Made by a program: the position numbers and the translations under genes
In this document: piece after piece, positions 38,159 to 51,832 of the stretch
Layout: each line of letters starts with the position of its first letter
Numbering within the stretch: the stretch's first letter is position 1
Source: Psococerastis gibbosa
Taxonomy: Eukaryota; Arthropoda; Insecta; Psocodea; Psocidae
DNA: 64,000 nucleotides
Assembly: GCA_963971405.1 (NCBI GenBank)
Contig: CAXART010000009.1
Span: 434,001-498,000, forward strand
Direction of reading: 5' to 3'
Notes under the pieces: generated by a model
Databases searched by the model: none
The model's input: only the letters and a program-made list of their open reading frames with translations
Told to the model about the DNA's origin: nothing

Positions 38159-40325
38159 GCAGGAACAATTGCTCAATGTTAAGTACAATACAATGAGCCA
38201 AAATAAGCCAAACTAAGACACCCGTGTCATATCAAGACCTTTAAAAAAAATAAAATAAGTATATAGCTAATTTTCGTATTCTTGTCGAATGAATTTTTTG
38301 TAGCTACATTTACACCGATGTACACGCAGGAGCAAGTGTTCAATGTTAAGTACAATACAATGAGCCTAAATAAGCAAAATTAAGACACCTATATCTTTTA
38401 AAGACCTTTAAAAAAAATAATATAAGTAAATAGCTATTTTTCTTATTCTTGTCGAATGAATTTTTTTTAGCTACATTTACACCGATGAACACGCAGGAAC
38501 AATTGCTCAATGTTAAGTACAATACAATGAGCCAAATTAAGCAAAATTAAGACACCTATATCTTTTTAAAACCTTTAAAAAAAATAAAATAAGTAAATAG
38601 CTATTTTTCTTATTCTTGTCGAATGAATTTTTTTTAGCTACATTTACACCGATGAACACGCAGGAGCAATTGCTCAATGTTAAGTGCAATACAGTGAGCC
38701 AAAATAAGCAAAATAAAGACACTCATATCATATCAAGACCTTTAAAAAAAAAAAATAAGTATATAGCTATTTTTCTTATTCTTGTCGAATGAATTTTTTG
38801 TAGCTACATTTACACCGATGAACACGCTGGAGCAATTGCCTAATGTTAGATACAGTACAGTGAGCCAAAATAAGCAAAATAAAGACACCTATATCTTTTT
38901 AAAACCTTTAAAAAAATAAAATAAGTAAATAGCTATTTTTCTTATTCTTGTCGAATGAATTTTTTTTAGCTACATTTACACCGATGAACACGCAGGAGCA
39001 ATTGCTCAATGTTAGTTACAATACAATGAGCCAAAATAAGCCAAATTAAGACACCTATATCTTTTTAAAACCTTTAAAAAAAATAAAATAAGTAAATAGC
39101 TATTTTTCTTATTCTTGTCGAATGAATTTTTTTTAGCTACATTTACAACGATGAACACGCAGAGGCAATTGTTTAATATCAAGTACGATACAATGAGCCA
39201 AAATAAGCAAAATTAAGACACCTACATCTTTTAGAAACCTTTAAAAAAATAAAATAAGTAAATAGCTATTTTTCTTATTCTTGTCGAATGAATTTTTTTT
39301 AGCTACATTTACAACGATGAACACGCAGAGGCAATTGTTTAATATCAAGTACGATACAATGAGCCAAAATAAGCAAAATTAAGACACCTACATCTTTTAG
39401 AAACCTTTAAAAAAATAAAATAAGTAAATAGCTATTTTTCTTATTCTTGTCGAATGAATTTTTTTTAGCTACATTTACAACGATGAACACGCAGAGGCAA
39501 TTGCTCAATGTTAATTACAATACAATGAGCCAAAATAAGCCAAATTTAGACACCCGTGTCATATCAAGACCTTTAAAAAAAATAAAATAAGTATATAGCT
39601 AATTTTCTTATTCTTGTCGAATGAATTTTTTTTAGCTACATTTACACCGATGAACACGCAGGAGCAATTGCTCAATGTTAAGTACAATACAATGAGCCAA
39701 AATAAGCCAAATTTAGACACCCGTGTCATATCAAGACCTTTAAAAAAAATAAAATAAGTATATAGCTATTTTTTTTATTCTTGTCGAATGAATTTTTTTT
39801 AGCAACATTTAAACCGATGAACACGCAGGAGCAATTGCTCAATGTCAAGTACAATACAATGAGCCTAAATAAGCAAAATTATGACACCTATATCTTTTTA
39901 AGACCTTTAAAAAAAATAAAATAAGTAAATAGCTATTTTTCGTATTCTTGTCGAATGAATTTTTTGTAGCTACATTTACACCGATGTACACGCAGGAGCA
40001 AGTGGTCAATGTTAAGTACAATACAATGAGCCTAAATAAGCAAAATTAAGACACCTATATCTTTTTAAGACCTTTAAAAAAAATAAAATAAGTAAATAGC
40101 TATTTTTCTTATTCCTGTCGAATGAATTTTTTTTAGCTACATTTACAACGACGAACACGTAGGAACAATAGCTCATTGTTAAGTACAATACAGTGAGCCA
40201 AAATAGGCAAAATTAAGACACCTATATCTTTTTAAAACCTTTAAAAAAAATAAAATAAGTAAATAGCTATTTTTCTTATTCTTGTCTAATGAATTTTTTT
40301 TAGCTACATTTACACCGATGAACAC
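38159..40325 (+). repeat. Subarray 2 unit 4, 13 monomers (2167 bp)
   Basis: Same series with the GTATATAGCTAATTTTCG variant at about 38261. It ends with the ACGTAGGAACAATAGCTC monomer at 40157, as unit 2 does at 36323 (3834 bp apart). Confidence 0.83.
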
Positions 40326-42158
40326 GCAGGAACAATTGCTCAATGTTAAGTACAATACAATGAGCCAAAATAAGCCAAAGTAAGACACCCGTGTCATATC
40401 AAGACCTTTAAAAAAAATAAAATAAGTATATAGCTATTTTTCGTATTCTTGTCGAATGAATTTTTTGTAGCTACATTTACACCGATGTACACGCAGGAGC
40501 AAGTGTTCAATGTTAAGTACAATACAATGAGCCTAAATAAGCAAAATTAAGACACCTATATCTTTTAAAGACCTTTAAAAAAAATAATATAAGTAAATAG
40601 CTATTTTTCTTATTCTTGTCGAATGAATTTTTTTTAGCTACATTTACACCGATGAACACGCAGGAACAATTGCTCAATGTTAAGTACAATACAATGAGCC
40701 AAATTAAGCAAAATTAAGACACCTATATCTTTTTAAAACCTTTAAAAAAAATAAAATAAGTAAATAGCTATTTTTCTTATTCTTGTCGAATGAATTTTTT
40801 TTAGCTACATTTACACCGATGAACACGCAGGAGCAATTGCTCAATGTTAAGTGCAATACAGTGAGCCAACATAAGCAAAATAAAGACACTCATATCATAT
40901 CAAGACCTTTAAAAAAAAAAAATAAGTATATAGCTATTTTTCTTATTCTTGTCGAATGAATTTTTTGTAGCTACATTTACACCGATGAACACGCTGGAGC
41001 AATTGCCTAATGTTAGATACAGTACAGTGAGCCAAAATAAGCAAAATAAAGACACCTATATCTTTTTAAAACCTTTAAAAAAATAAAATAAGTAAATAGC
41101 TATTTTTCTTATTCTTGTCGAATGAATTTTTTTTAGCTACATTTACACCGATGAACACGCAGGAGCAATTGCTCAATGTTAGTTACAATACAATGAGCCA
41201 AAATAAGCCAAATTAAGACACCTATATCTTTTTAAAACCTTTAAAAAAAATAAAATAAGTAAATAGCTATTTTTCTTATTCTTGTCGAATGAATTTTTTT
41301 TAGCTACATTTACAACGATGAACACGCAGAGGCAATTGTTTAATATCAAGTACGATACAATGAGCCAAAATAAGCAAAATTAAGACACCTACATCTTTTA
41401 GAAACCTTTAAAAAAATAAAATAAGTAAATAGCTATTTTTCTTATTCTTGTCGAATGAATTTTTTTTAGCTACATTTACAACGATGAACACGCAGAGGCA
41501 ATTGTTTAATATCAAGTACGATACAATGAGCCAAAATAAGCAAAATTAAGACACCTACATCTTTTAGAAACCTTTAAAAAAATAAAATAAGTAAATAGCT
41601 ATTTTTCTTATTCTTGTCGAATGAATTTTTTTTAGCTACATTTACAACGATGAACACGCAGAGGCAATTGCTCAATGTTAATTACAATACAATGAGCCAA
41701 AATAAGCCAAATTTAGACACCCGTGTCATATCAAGACCTTTAAAAAAAATAAAATAAGTATATAGCTAATTTTCTTATTCTTGTCGAATGAATTTTTTTT
41801 AGCTACATTTACACCGATGAACACGCAGGAGCAATTGCTCAATGTTAAGTACAATACAATGAGCCAAAATAAGCCAAATTTAGACACCCGTGTCATATCA
41901 AGACCTTTAAAAAAAATAAAATAAGTATATAGCTATTTTTTTTATTCTTGTCGAATGAATTTTTTGTAGCTACATTTACACCGATGTACACGCAGGAGCA
42001 AGTGTTCAATGTTAAGTACAATACAATGAGCCTAAATAAGCAAAATTAAGACACCTATATCTTTTAAAGACCTTTAAAAAAAATAATATAAGTAAATAGC
42101 TATTTTTCTTATTCTTGTCTAATGAATTTTTTTTAGCTACATTTACACCGATGAACAC
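40326..42158 (+). repeat. Subarray 2 unit 5, 11 monomers (1833 bp)
   Basis: Copy of unit 3 with the missing monomer present (GCTGGAGCAATTGCCTAATG with GTACAGTGAGCC near 40993-41030). Units 3+4 and 5 onward are therefore a 23/24-monomer tandem repeat of about 3.83-4.0 kb. Confidence 0.83.
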
Positions 42159-43160
42159 GCAGGAACAATTGCTCAATGTTAAGTACAATACAATGAGCCA
42201 AAATAAGCCAAACTAAGACACCCGTGTCATATCAAGACCTTTAAAAAAAATAAAATAAGTATATAGCTAATTTTCGTATTCTTGTCGAATGAATTTTTTG
42301 TAGCTACATTTACACCGATGTACACGCAGGAGCAAGTGTTCAATGTTAAGTACAATACAATGAGCCTAAATAAGCAAAATTAAGACACCTATATCTTTTA
42401 AAGACCTTTAAAAAAAATAATATAAGTAAATAGCTATTTTTCTTATTCTTGTCGAATAAATTTTTTTTAGCTACATTTACACCGATGAACACGCAGGAAC
42501 AATTGCTCAATGTTAAGTACAATACAATGAGCCAAATTAAGCAAAATTAAGACACCTATATCTTTTTAAAACCTTTAAAAAAAATAAAATAAGTAAATAG
42601 CTATTTTTCTTATTCTTGTCGAATGAATTTTTTTTAGCTACATTTACACCGATGAACACGCAGGAGCAATTGCTCAATGTTAAGTGCAATACAGTGAGCC
42701 AAAATAAGCAAAATAAAGACACTCATATCATATCAAGACCTTTAAAAAAAATAAAATAAGTAAATAGCTATTTTTCGTATTCTTGTCGAATGAATTTTTT
42801 GTAGCTACATTTACACCGATGTACACGCAGGAGCAAGTGGTCAATGTTAAGTACAATACAATGAGCCTAAATAAGCAAAATTAAGACACCTATATCTTTT
42901 TAAGACCTTTAAAAAAAATAAAATAAGTAAATAGCTATTTTTCTTATTCCTGTCGAATGAATTTTTTTTAGCTACATTTACAACGACGAACACGTAGGAA
43001 CAATAGCTCATTGTTAAGTACAATACAGTGAGCCAAAATAGGCAAAATTAAGACACCTATATCTTTTTAAAACCTTTAAAAAAAATAAAATAAGTAAATA
43101 GCTATTTTTCTTATTCTTGTCGAATGAATTTTTTTTAGCTACATTTACACCGATGAACAC
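42159..43160 (+). repeat. Subarray 2 unit 6, 6-monomer truncated unit at the boundary
   Basis: Begins like unit 4 (4000 bp upstream). Near 42750 it jumps to the GTATTC / GTGGTCAATG monomers and the ACGTAGGAACAATAGCTC unit (42992), skipping most of the series. After it, the subarray-3 monomers begin with GCAAGAGCAATTGTTC at 43161. Confidence 0.78.
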
Positions 43161-44460
43161 GCAAGAGCAATTGTTCAATGTTAAGTACAATACAATGAGC
43201 CAAAATAAGCAAAATTAAGACACCCTTATCATATCAAGACCTTTAAAAAAAATAAAATAAGTAAATAGCTATTTTTTTGATTCTTGTCGAATGAATTTTT
43301 TTTAGCAACATTTAAACCGATGTACACGCAGGAGCAATTGTTTAATATCAAGTACGATACATTGAGCCAAAATAAGCAAAATTAAGACACCTACATCTTT
43401 TAGAAACCTTTAAAAAAATAAAATAAGTAAATAGCTATTTTTCTTATTCTTGTCGAATGAATTTTTTTTAGCTACATTTACAACGATGAACACGCAGAAG
43501 CAATTGCTCAATGTTAATTACAATACAATGAGCCAAAAAAAGCCAAATTTAGACACCCGTAACATATCAAGACCTTTAAAAAAAATAAAATAAGTATATA
43601 GCTAATTTTCTTATTCTTGTCGAATGAATTTTTTTTAGCTACATTTACACCGATGAACACGCAGGAGCAATTGCTCAATGTTAAGTACAATACAATGAGC
43701 CAAAATAAGCAAAATTTAGACACCCAAATCATATCAAGACCTTTAAAAAAAATAATATAAGTAAATAGCTATTTTTTTTATTCTTGTCGAATGAATTTTT
43801 TTTAGCAACATTTAAACCGATGAACACGCAGGAGCAATTGCTCAATGTCAAGTACAATACAATGAGCCTAAATAAGCAAAATTAAGACACCTATATCTTT
43901 TTAAGACCTTTAAAAAAAATAAAATAAGTAAATAGCTATTTTTCTTATTCTTGTCGAATGAATTTTTTTTAGCTACATTTACACCGATGAACACGCAGGA
44001 ACAATTGCTCAATGTTAAGTACAATACAATGAGCCAAAATAAGCAAAATTAAGACACCTATATCTTTTTAAAACCTTTAAAAAAAATAAAATAAGTAAAT
44101 AGCTATTTTTCCTATTCTTGTCGAATGAATTTTTTTTAGCTACATTTACACCGATGAACACGCAGGAGCAACTGCTCAATGTTAAGTACAATACAATGAG
44201 CCAAAATAAGCCAAATTAAGACACCCGCGTCATATCAAGACCTTTAAAAAAAATAAAATAAGTATATAGCTATTTTTCGTATTCTTGTCGAATGAATTTT
44301 TTGTAGCTACATTTACACCGATGTACACGCAGAAGCAAGTGGTCAATGTTAAGTACAATACAATGAGCCTAAATAAGCAAAATTAAGACACCTATATCTT
44401 TTTAAGACCTTTAAAAAAAATAAAATAAGTAAATAGCTATTTTTCGTATTCTTGCCGTAT

Positions 44461-44810
44461 GAATTTTTTTAAGCTTCATTTACACCGATGAACACGCAGG
44501 AGCAATTGCTCAATGTTAAGTACAATACACTGAGCCAAAATAAGCAAAATAAAGACACCTATATCTTTTTAAAACCTTTAAAAAAAATAAAATAAGTAAA
44601 TAGCTATTTTTCGTATTCTTGTCGAATGAATTTTTTGTAGCTACATTTACACCGATGAACACGCTGGAGCAATTGGCTTAAGCTTAGGTACAGTACAGTG
44701 AGCCAAAATAAGCAAAATTAAGACACCTATATCTTTTTAAAACCTTTAAATAAATAAAATAAGTAATTAGCTATTTTTCGTATTCTTGCCGTATGAATTT
44801 TTTTAAGCTT
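44461..44810 (+). repeat. HindIII-bearing monomer variant cluster
   Basis: The tail of this monomer type reads GCCGTATGAA, T7, AAGCTTC instead of GTCGAATGAA, T8, AGCTAC. AAGCTT sites here are 44471, 44680 (inside GGCTTAAGCTTAGG) and 44805. Later ones are 47807, 48016, 48141, 48641, 54975, 55309, 55809, 60313, 60647, 61147 and 63315. I saw none in the first 44 kb, so the variant is private to subarray 3. Confidence 0.85.
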
Positions 44811-45163
44811 CATTTACACCGATGAACACGCAGGAGCAATTGCTCAATGTTAAGTACAATACACTGAGCCAAAATAAGCAAAATAAAGACACCTATATCT
44901 TTTTAAAACCTTTAAAAAAAATAAAATAAGTAAATAGCTATTTTTCTTATTCTTGTCGAATGAATTTTTTTTAGCCACATTTACACCGATGAACACGCAG
45001 GAACAATTGCTGAATGTTAAGTACAATACATTGAGCCAAAATAAGCAAAATAAAGACACCTATATCTTTTTAAAACCTTCAAAAAAAATAAAATAAGTAA
45101 ATAGCTATTTTTCTTATTCTTGTCGAATGAATTTTTTTTAGCTACATTTACACCGATGAACAC

Positions 45164-46163
45164 GCTGGAGCAATTGCTCAATGTTAAGTACAATACAATG
45201 AGCCTAAATAGGCAAAATTAAGACACCTATATCTTTTGGAGACCTTTAAAAAAAATAATATAAGTAAATAGCTATTTTTCTTATTCTTGTCGAATGAATT
45301 GTTTTAGCTACATTTACACCGATGAACACGCAGGAACAATTTCTCAATGTTAAGTACAATATATTGAGCCAAAATAAGCAAAATTAAGACACCTATATCT
45401 TTTTAAAACCTTTAAAAAAAATAAAATAAGTAAATAGCTATTTTTCTTATTCTTGTCGAATGAATTTTTTTTAGCTACATTTACACCGATGAACACGCAG
45501 GAGCAATTGTTCAATGTTAAGTACAATACAATGAGCCAAAATAAGCAAAATTAAGACACCCTTATCATATCAAGACCTTTAAAAAAAATAAAATAAGTAA
45601 ATAGCTATTTTTTTTATTCTTGTCGAATGAATTTTTTTTAGCAACATTTAAACCGATGTACACGCAGGAGCAATTGTTTAATATCAAGTACGATACAATG
45701 AGCCAAAATAAGCAAAATTAAGACACCTACATCTTTTAGAAACCTTTAAAAAAATAAAATAAGTAAATAGCTATTTTTCTTATTCTTGTCGAATGAATTT
45801 TTTTTAGCTACATTTACAACGATGAACACGCAGAAGCAATTGCTCAATGTTAATTACAATACAATGAGCCAAAATAAGCCAAATTTAGACACCCGTGTCA
45901 TATCAAGACCTTTAAAAAAAATAAAATAAGTATATAGCTAATTTTCTTATTCTTGTCGAATGAATTTTTTTTAGCTACATTTACACCGATGAACACGCAG
46001 GAGCAATTGCTCAATGTTAAGTACAATACAATGAGCCAAAATAAGCAAAATTTAGACACCCAAATCATATCAAGACCTTTAAAAAAAATAATATAAGTAA
46101 ATAGCTATTTTTTTTATTCTTGTCGAATGAATTTTTTTTAGCAACATTTAAACCGATGAACAC
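45164..46163 (+). repeat. Six-monomer local repeat, copy 1 (1000 bp)
   Basis: Begins with a monomer carrying CCTAAATAGGCAAAATT, CTTTTGGAGACC, AATAATATAAG and GAATTGTTTTAGC, followed by GGAACAATTTCTCAATG with ATATTGAGCC. The same two-monomer signature restarts 1000 bp later. The first unit starts GCTGG rather than GCAGG, marking a join with the preceding series. Confidence 0.85.
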
Positions 46164-46496
46164 GCAGGAGCAATTGCTCAATGTTAAGTACAATACAATG
46201 AGCCTAAATAGGCAAAATTAAGACACCTATATCTTTTGGAGACCTTTAAAAAAAATAATATAAGTAAATAGCTATTTTTCTTATTCTTGTCGAATGAATT
46301 GTTTTAGCTACATTTACACCGATGAACACGCAGGAACAATTTCTCAATGTTAAGTACAATATATTGAGCCAAAATAAGCAAAATTAAGACACCTATATCT
46401 TTTTAAAACCTTTAAAAAAAATAAAATAAGTAAATAGCTATTTTTCTTATTCTTGTCGAATGAATTTTTTTTAGCTACATTTACACCGATGAACAC
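46164..46496 (+). repeat. Six-monomer local repeat, partial copy 2
   Basis: Restart of the GGAGACC / GTTTTAGC and TTTCTCAATG monomers. It then continues into block II at 46497, whose first monomers (CCTTATCATATC) are also the next members of this local series. Confidence 0.82.
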
Positions 46497-48998
46497 GCAG
46501 GAGCAATTGTTCAATGTTAAGTACAATACAATGAGCCAAAATAAGCAAAATTAAGACACCCTTATCATATCAAGACCTTTAAAAAAAATAAAATAAGTAA
46601 ATAGCTATTTTTTTGATTCTTGTCGAATGAATTTTTTTTAGCAACATTTAAACCGATGTACACGCAGGAGCAATTGTTTAATATCAAGTACGATACATTG
46701 AGCCAAAATAAGCAAAATTAAGACACCTACATCTTTTAGAAACCTTTAAAAAAATAAAATAAGTAAATAGCTATTTTTCTTATTCTTGTCGAATGAATTT
46801 TTTTTAGCTACATTTACACCGATGAACACGCAGGAGCAATTGCTCAATGTTAAGTACAATACAATGAGCCTAAATAAGCAAAATTTAGACACCCAAATCA
46901 TATCAAGACCTTTAAAAAAAATAAAATAAGTATAGAGCTAATTTTCTTATTCTTGTCGAATGAATTTTTTTTAGCTACATTTACACCGATGAACACGCAG
47001 GAGCAATTGCTCAATGTTAAGTACAATACAATGAGCCAAAATAAGCAAAATTTAGACACCCAAATCATATCAAGACCTTTAAAAAAAATAATATAAGTAA
47101 ATAGCTATTTTTTTTATTCTTGTCGAATGAATTTTTTTTAGCAACATTTAAACCGATGAACACGCAGGAGCAATTGCTCAATGTCAAGTACAATACAATG
47201 AGCCTAAATAAGCAAAATTAAGACACCTATATCTTTTTAAGACCTTTAAAAAAAATAAAATAAGTAAATAGCTATTTTTCTTATTCTTGTCGAATGAATT
47301 TTTTTTAGCTACATTTACACCGATGAACACGCAGGAACAATTGCTCAATGTTAAGTACAATACAATGAGCCAAAATAAGCAAAATTAAGACACCTATATC
47401 TTTTTAAAACCTTTAAAAAAAATAAAATAAGTAAATAGCTATTTTTCCTATTCTTGTCGAATGAATTTTTTTTAGCTACATTTACACCGATGAACACGCA
47501 GGAGCAACTGCTCAATGTTAAGTACAATACAATGAGCCAAAATAAGCCAAATTAAGACACCCGCGTCATATCAAGACCTTTAAAAAAAATAAAATAAGTA
47601 TATAGCTATTTTTCGTATTCTTGTCGAATGAATTTTTTGTAGCTACATTTACACCGATGTACACGCAGAAGCAAGTGGTCAATGTTAAGTACAATACAAT
47701 GAGCCTAAATAAGCAAAATTAAGACACCTATATCTTTTTAAGACCTTTAAAAAAAATAAAATAAGTAAATAGCTATTTTTCGTATTCTTGCCGTATGAAT
47801 TTTTTTAAGCTTCATTTACACCGATGAACACGCAGGAGCAATTGCTCAATGTTAAGTACAATACACTGAGCCAAAATAAGCAAAATAAAGACACCTATAT
47901 CTTTTTAAAACCTTTAAAAAAAATAAAATAAGTAAATAGCTATTTTTCGTATTCTTGTCGAATGAATTTTTTGTAGCTACATTTACACCGATGAACACGC
48001 TGGAGCAATTGGCTTAAGCTTAGGTACAGTACAGTGAGCCAAAATAAGCAAAATTAAGACACCTATATCTTTTTAAAACCTTTAAATAAATAAAATAATT
48101 AATTAGCTATTTTTCGTATTCTTGCCGTATGAATTTTTTTAAGCTTCATTTACACCGATGAACACGCAGGAGCAATTGCTCAATGTTAAGTACAATACAC
48201 TGAGCCAAAATAAGCAAAATAAAGACACCTATATCTTTTTAAAACCTTTAAAAAAAATAAAATAAGTAAATAGCTATTTTTCTTATTCTTGTCGAATGAA
48301 TTTTTTTTAGCCACATTTACACCGATGAACACGCAGGAACAATTGCTGAATGTTAAGTACAATACATTGAGCCAAAATAAGCAAAATAAAGACACCTATA
48401 TCTTTTTAAAACCTTCAAAAAAAATAAAATAAGTAAATAGCTATTTTTCTTATTCTTGTCGAATGAATTTTTTTTAGCTACATTTACACCGATGAACACG
48501 CTGGAGCAATTGCCTAATGTTAGATACAGTACAATGAGCCAAAATAAGCAAAATTAAGACACCTATATCTTTATAAACCTTTAAAAAAAATAAAATAAGT
48601 AATTAGCTATTTTTCGTATTCTTGCCGTATGAATTTTTTTAAGCTTCATTTACACCGATGAACACGCAGGAGCAATTGCTCAATGTTAAGTACAATACAA
48701 TGAGCCTAAATAAGCAAAATTAAGACACCTATATCTTTTGGAGACCTTTAAAAAAAATAATATAAGTAAATAGCTATTTTTCTTATTCTTGTCGAATGAA
48801 TTGTTTTAGCTACATTTACACCGATGAACACGCAGGAACAATTTCTCAATGTTAAGTACAATATATTGAGCCAAAATAAGCAAAATTAAGACACCTATAT
48901 CTTTTTAAAACCTTTAAAAAAAATTAAATAAGTAAATAGCTATTTTTCTTATTCTTGTCGAATGAATTTTATTTAGCTACATTCACACCGATGAACAA
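46497..48998 (+). repeat. Subarray 3 block II, 15 monomers (2502 bp)
   Basis: Partial copy of block I at 3336 bp. The third monomer (46830) is a hybrid: it has the AAATTTAGACACCCAAATC front of one type and the GCTAATTTTC tail of another, with a private GTATAGAGC. The block keeps GGCTTAAGCTTAGG (48011). Confidence 0.8.
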
Positions 48999-51832
48999 TC
49001 CGGAGCAATTGCTCAATGTTAAGTTCAATACAATAAGCCAAAATAAGCCATATTAAGACACCCGTGTCATATCAAGACCTTAAAAAAAAATAAAATAAGT
49101 ATATAGCTATTTTTCTTATTCTTGCCGTATGAATTTTTTGTAGCTACATTTACACCGATGAACACGCAGGAGCAAGTGGCCAATGTTAAGTACAATACAG
49201 TGAGCCTAAATAAGCAAAACTTAGACACCTATATCTTTATAAGACCTTTTAAAAAAATAAAATAAGTAAATAGCTATTTTTCTTATTCTTGTCGAATGAA
49301 TTTTTTTAGCTACATTTACACCGATGAACACGCAGGAACAATTTCTCAATGTTAAGTACAATACATTGAGCCAAAATAAGCAAAATTAAGACACCTGTAT
49401 GTTTTTAAAACCTTTAAAAAAAATAAAATAAGTAAATAGCTATTTTTCTTATTCTTGTCGAATGAATTTTTTTTAGCAACATTTAAACCGATGAACACGC
49501 AGGAGCAATTGCTCAATGTCAAGTACAATACAATGAGCCAAAATAAGCAAAATTAAGACACCTATATCTTTTTAAAACCTTTAAAAAAATAAAATAAGTA
49601 AATAGCTATTTTTCTTATTCTTGTCGAATGAATTTTGTTTAGCTACATTTACACCGATGAACACGCAGGAGCAATTGCTCAATGTTTGTTACAATACAAT
49701 GAGCCAAAATAAGCCAAATTAAGACACCCGTGTCATATCAAGACCTTTAAAAAAAAAAAAATAAGTAAATAGCTATTTTTCGTATTCTTGTCTAATGAAT
49801 TTTTTGTAGCTACATTTACACCGATGAACACGCAGGAGCAAGTGGTCAATGTTAAGTACAATACAGTGAGCCTAAATAAGCATAACTAAGACACCTATAT
49901 CTTTTTAAGACCTTTAAAAAAAATAAAATAAGTAAATAGCTATATTTCTTATTCTTGTCGAATGAATTTTTTTTAGCTACATTTACACCGATGAACACGC
50001 AGGAGCAATTGCTCAATGTTAAGTACAATACAATGAGCCAAAATAAGCCAAATTAAGACACCCGTGTCATATCAAGACCTTTAAAAAAAATAAAATAAGT
50101 ATATGGCTATTTTTCGTATTCTTGTCGAATGAATTTTTTGTAGCTACATTTACACCGATGTACACGCAGGAGCAAGTGTTCAATGTTAAGTACAATACAA
50201 TGAGCCTAAATAGGCAAAATTAAGACACCTATATCTTTTGGAGACCTTTAAAAAAAATAATATAAGTAAATAGCTATTTTTCATATTCTTGTCGAATGAA
50301 TTGTTTTAGCTACATTTACACCGATGAACACGCAGGAACAATTTCTCAATGTTAAGTACAATATATTGAGCCAAAATAAGCAAAATTAAGACACCTATAT
50401 CTTTTTAAAACCTTTAAAAAAAATAAAATAAGTAAATAGCTATTTTTCTTATTCTTGTCGAATGAATTTTTTTTAGCTACATTTACACCGATGAACACGC
50501 AGGAGCAATTGTTCAATGTTAAGTACAATACAATGAGCCAAAGTAAGCAAAATTAAGACACCCTTATCATATCAAGACCTTTAAAAAAAATAAAATAAGT
50601 AAATAGCTATTTTTTTTATTCTTGTCGAATGAATTTTTTTTAGCAACATTTAAACCGATGTACACGCAGGAGCAATTGTTTAATATCAAGTACGATACAA
50701 TGAGCCAAAATAAGCAAAATTAAGACACCTACATCTTTTAGAAACCTTTAAAAAAATAAAATAAGTAAATAGCTATTTTTCTTATTCTTGTCGAATGAAT
50801 TTTTTTTAGCTACATTTACAACGATGAACACGCAGAAGCAATTGCTCAATGTTAATTACAATACAATGAGCCAAAATAAGCCAAATTTAGACACCCGTGT
50901 CATATCAAGACCTTTAAAAAAAATAAAATAAGTATATAGCTAATTTTCTTATTCTTGTCGAATGAATTTTTTTTAGCTACATTTACACCGATGAACACGC
51001 AGGAGCAATTGCTCAATGTTAAGTACAATACAATGAGCCAAAATAAGCAAAATTTAGACACCCAAATCATATCAAGACCTTTAAAAAAAATAATATAAGT
51101 AAATAGCTATTTTTTTTATTCTTGTCGAATGAATTTTTTTTAGCAACATTTAAACCGATGAACACGCAGGAGCAATTGCTCAATGTCAAGTACAATACAA
51201 TGAGCCTAAATAAGCAAAATTAAGACACCTATATCTTTTTAAGACCTTTAAAAAAAATAAAATAAGTAAATAGCTATTTTTCTTATTCTTGTCGAATGAA
51301 TTTTTTTTAGCTACATTTACACCGATGAACACGCAGGAACAATTGCTCAATGTTAAGTACAATACAATGAGCCAAAATAAGCAAAATTAAGACACCTATA
51401 TCTTTTTAAAACCTTTAAAAAAAATAAAATAAGTAATTAGCTATTTTTCTTATTCTTGTCGAATGAATTTTTTTTAGCTACATTTACACCGATGAACACG
51501 CACGAGCAATCGCTCAATGTCAAGTACAATACAATGAGCCTAAATAAGCAAAATTAAGACACCTATATCTTTTTAAGACCTTTAAAAAAATAAAATAAGT
51601 AAATAGCTATTTTTCTTATTCTTGTCGAATGAATTTTTTTTAGCTACATTTACACCGATGAACACGCAGGAACAAGTGCTCAATGTTAAGTACAATACAA
51701 TGAGCCAAAATAAGCAAAATTAAGACACCTTTATCTTTTTAAAACCTTTAAAAAAAATAAAATAAGTAATTAGCTATTTTTCTTATTCTTGTCGAATGAA
51801 TTTTTTTTAGCTACATTTACACCGATGAACAC

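Larger units (their letters stand above)
31659..43160. repeat. Subarray 2: ladder of 14/15/10/13/11-monomer units
   Basis: Units starting with a GCAGGAACAATTGCTC monomer that carries CCAAA[CG]TAAGACACCCGTG occur at 31659, 33992, 36492, 38159, 40326 and 42159, giving unit lengths of 2333, 2500, 1667, 2167 and 1833 bp. Every unit uses the same ordered monomer set with whole monomers gained or lost. Typical members are a doublet containing GAGGCAATTGTTTAATATC and a unit with TAAGTGCAATACAGTGAGCC. Confidence 0.87.
43161..46496 (+). repeat. Subarray 3 block I, 20 monomers (3336 bp)
   Basis: Landmarks in this block recur 3336 bp downstream: TTTTGATTC (43276 and 46612), GGCTTAAGCTTAGG (44675 and 48011) and the ACACTGAGCC pair (44527/44861 and 47863/48197). 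The right third, from 45164, is a different series (the GGAGACC / GTTTTAGC set). Confidence 0.82.

Noticed and set aside
45164-45329. Monomer with GAATTGTTTTAGC as a distinct short element
   Set aside because: It is an ordinary 166-bp monomer with an altered T tract (TTGTTTT instead of T8), not a separate element.
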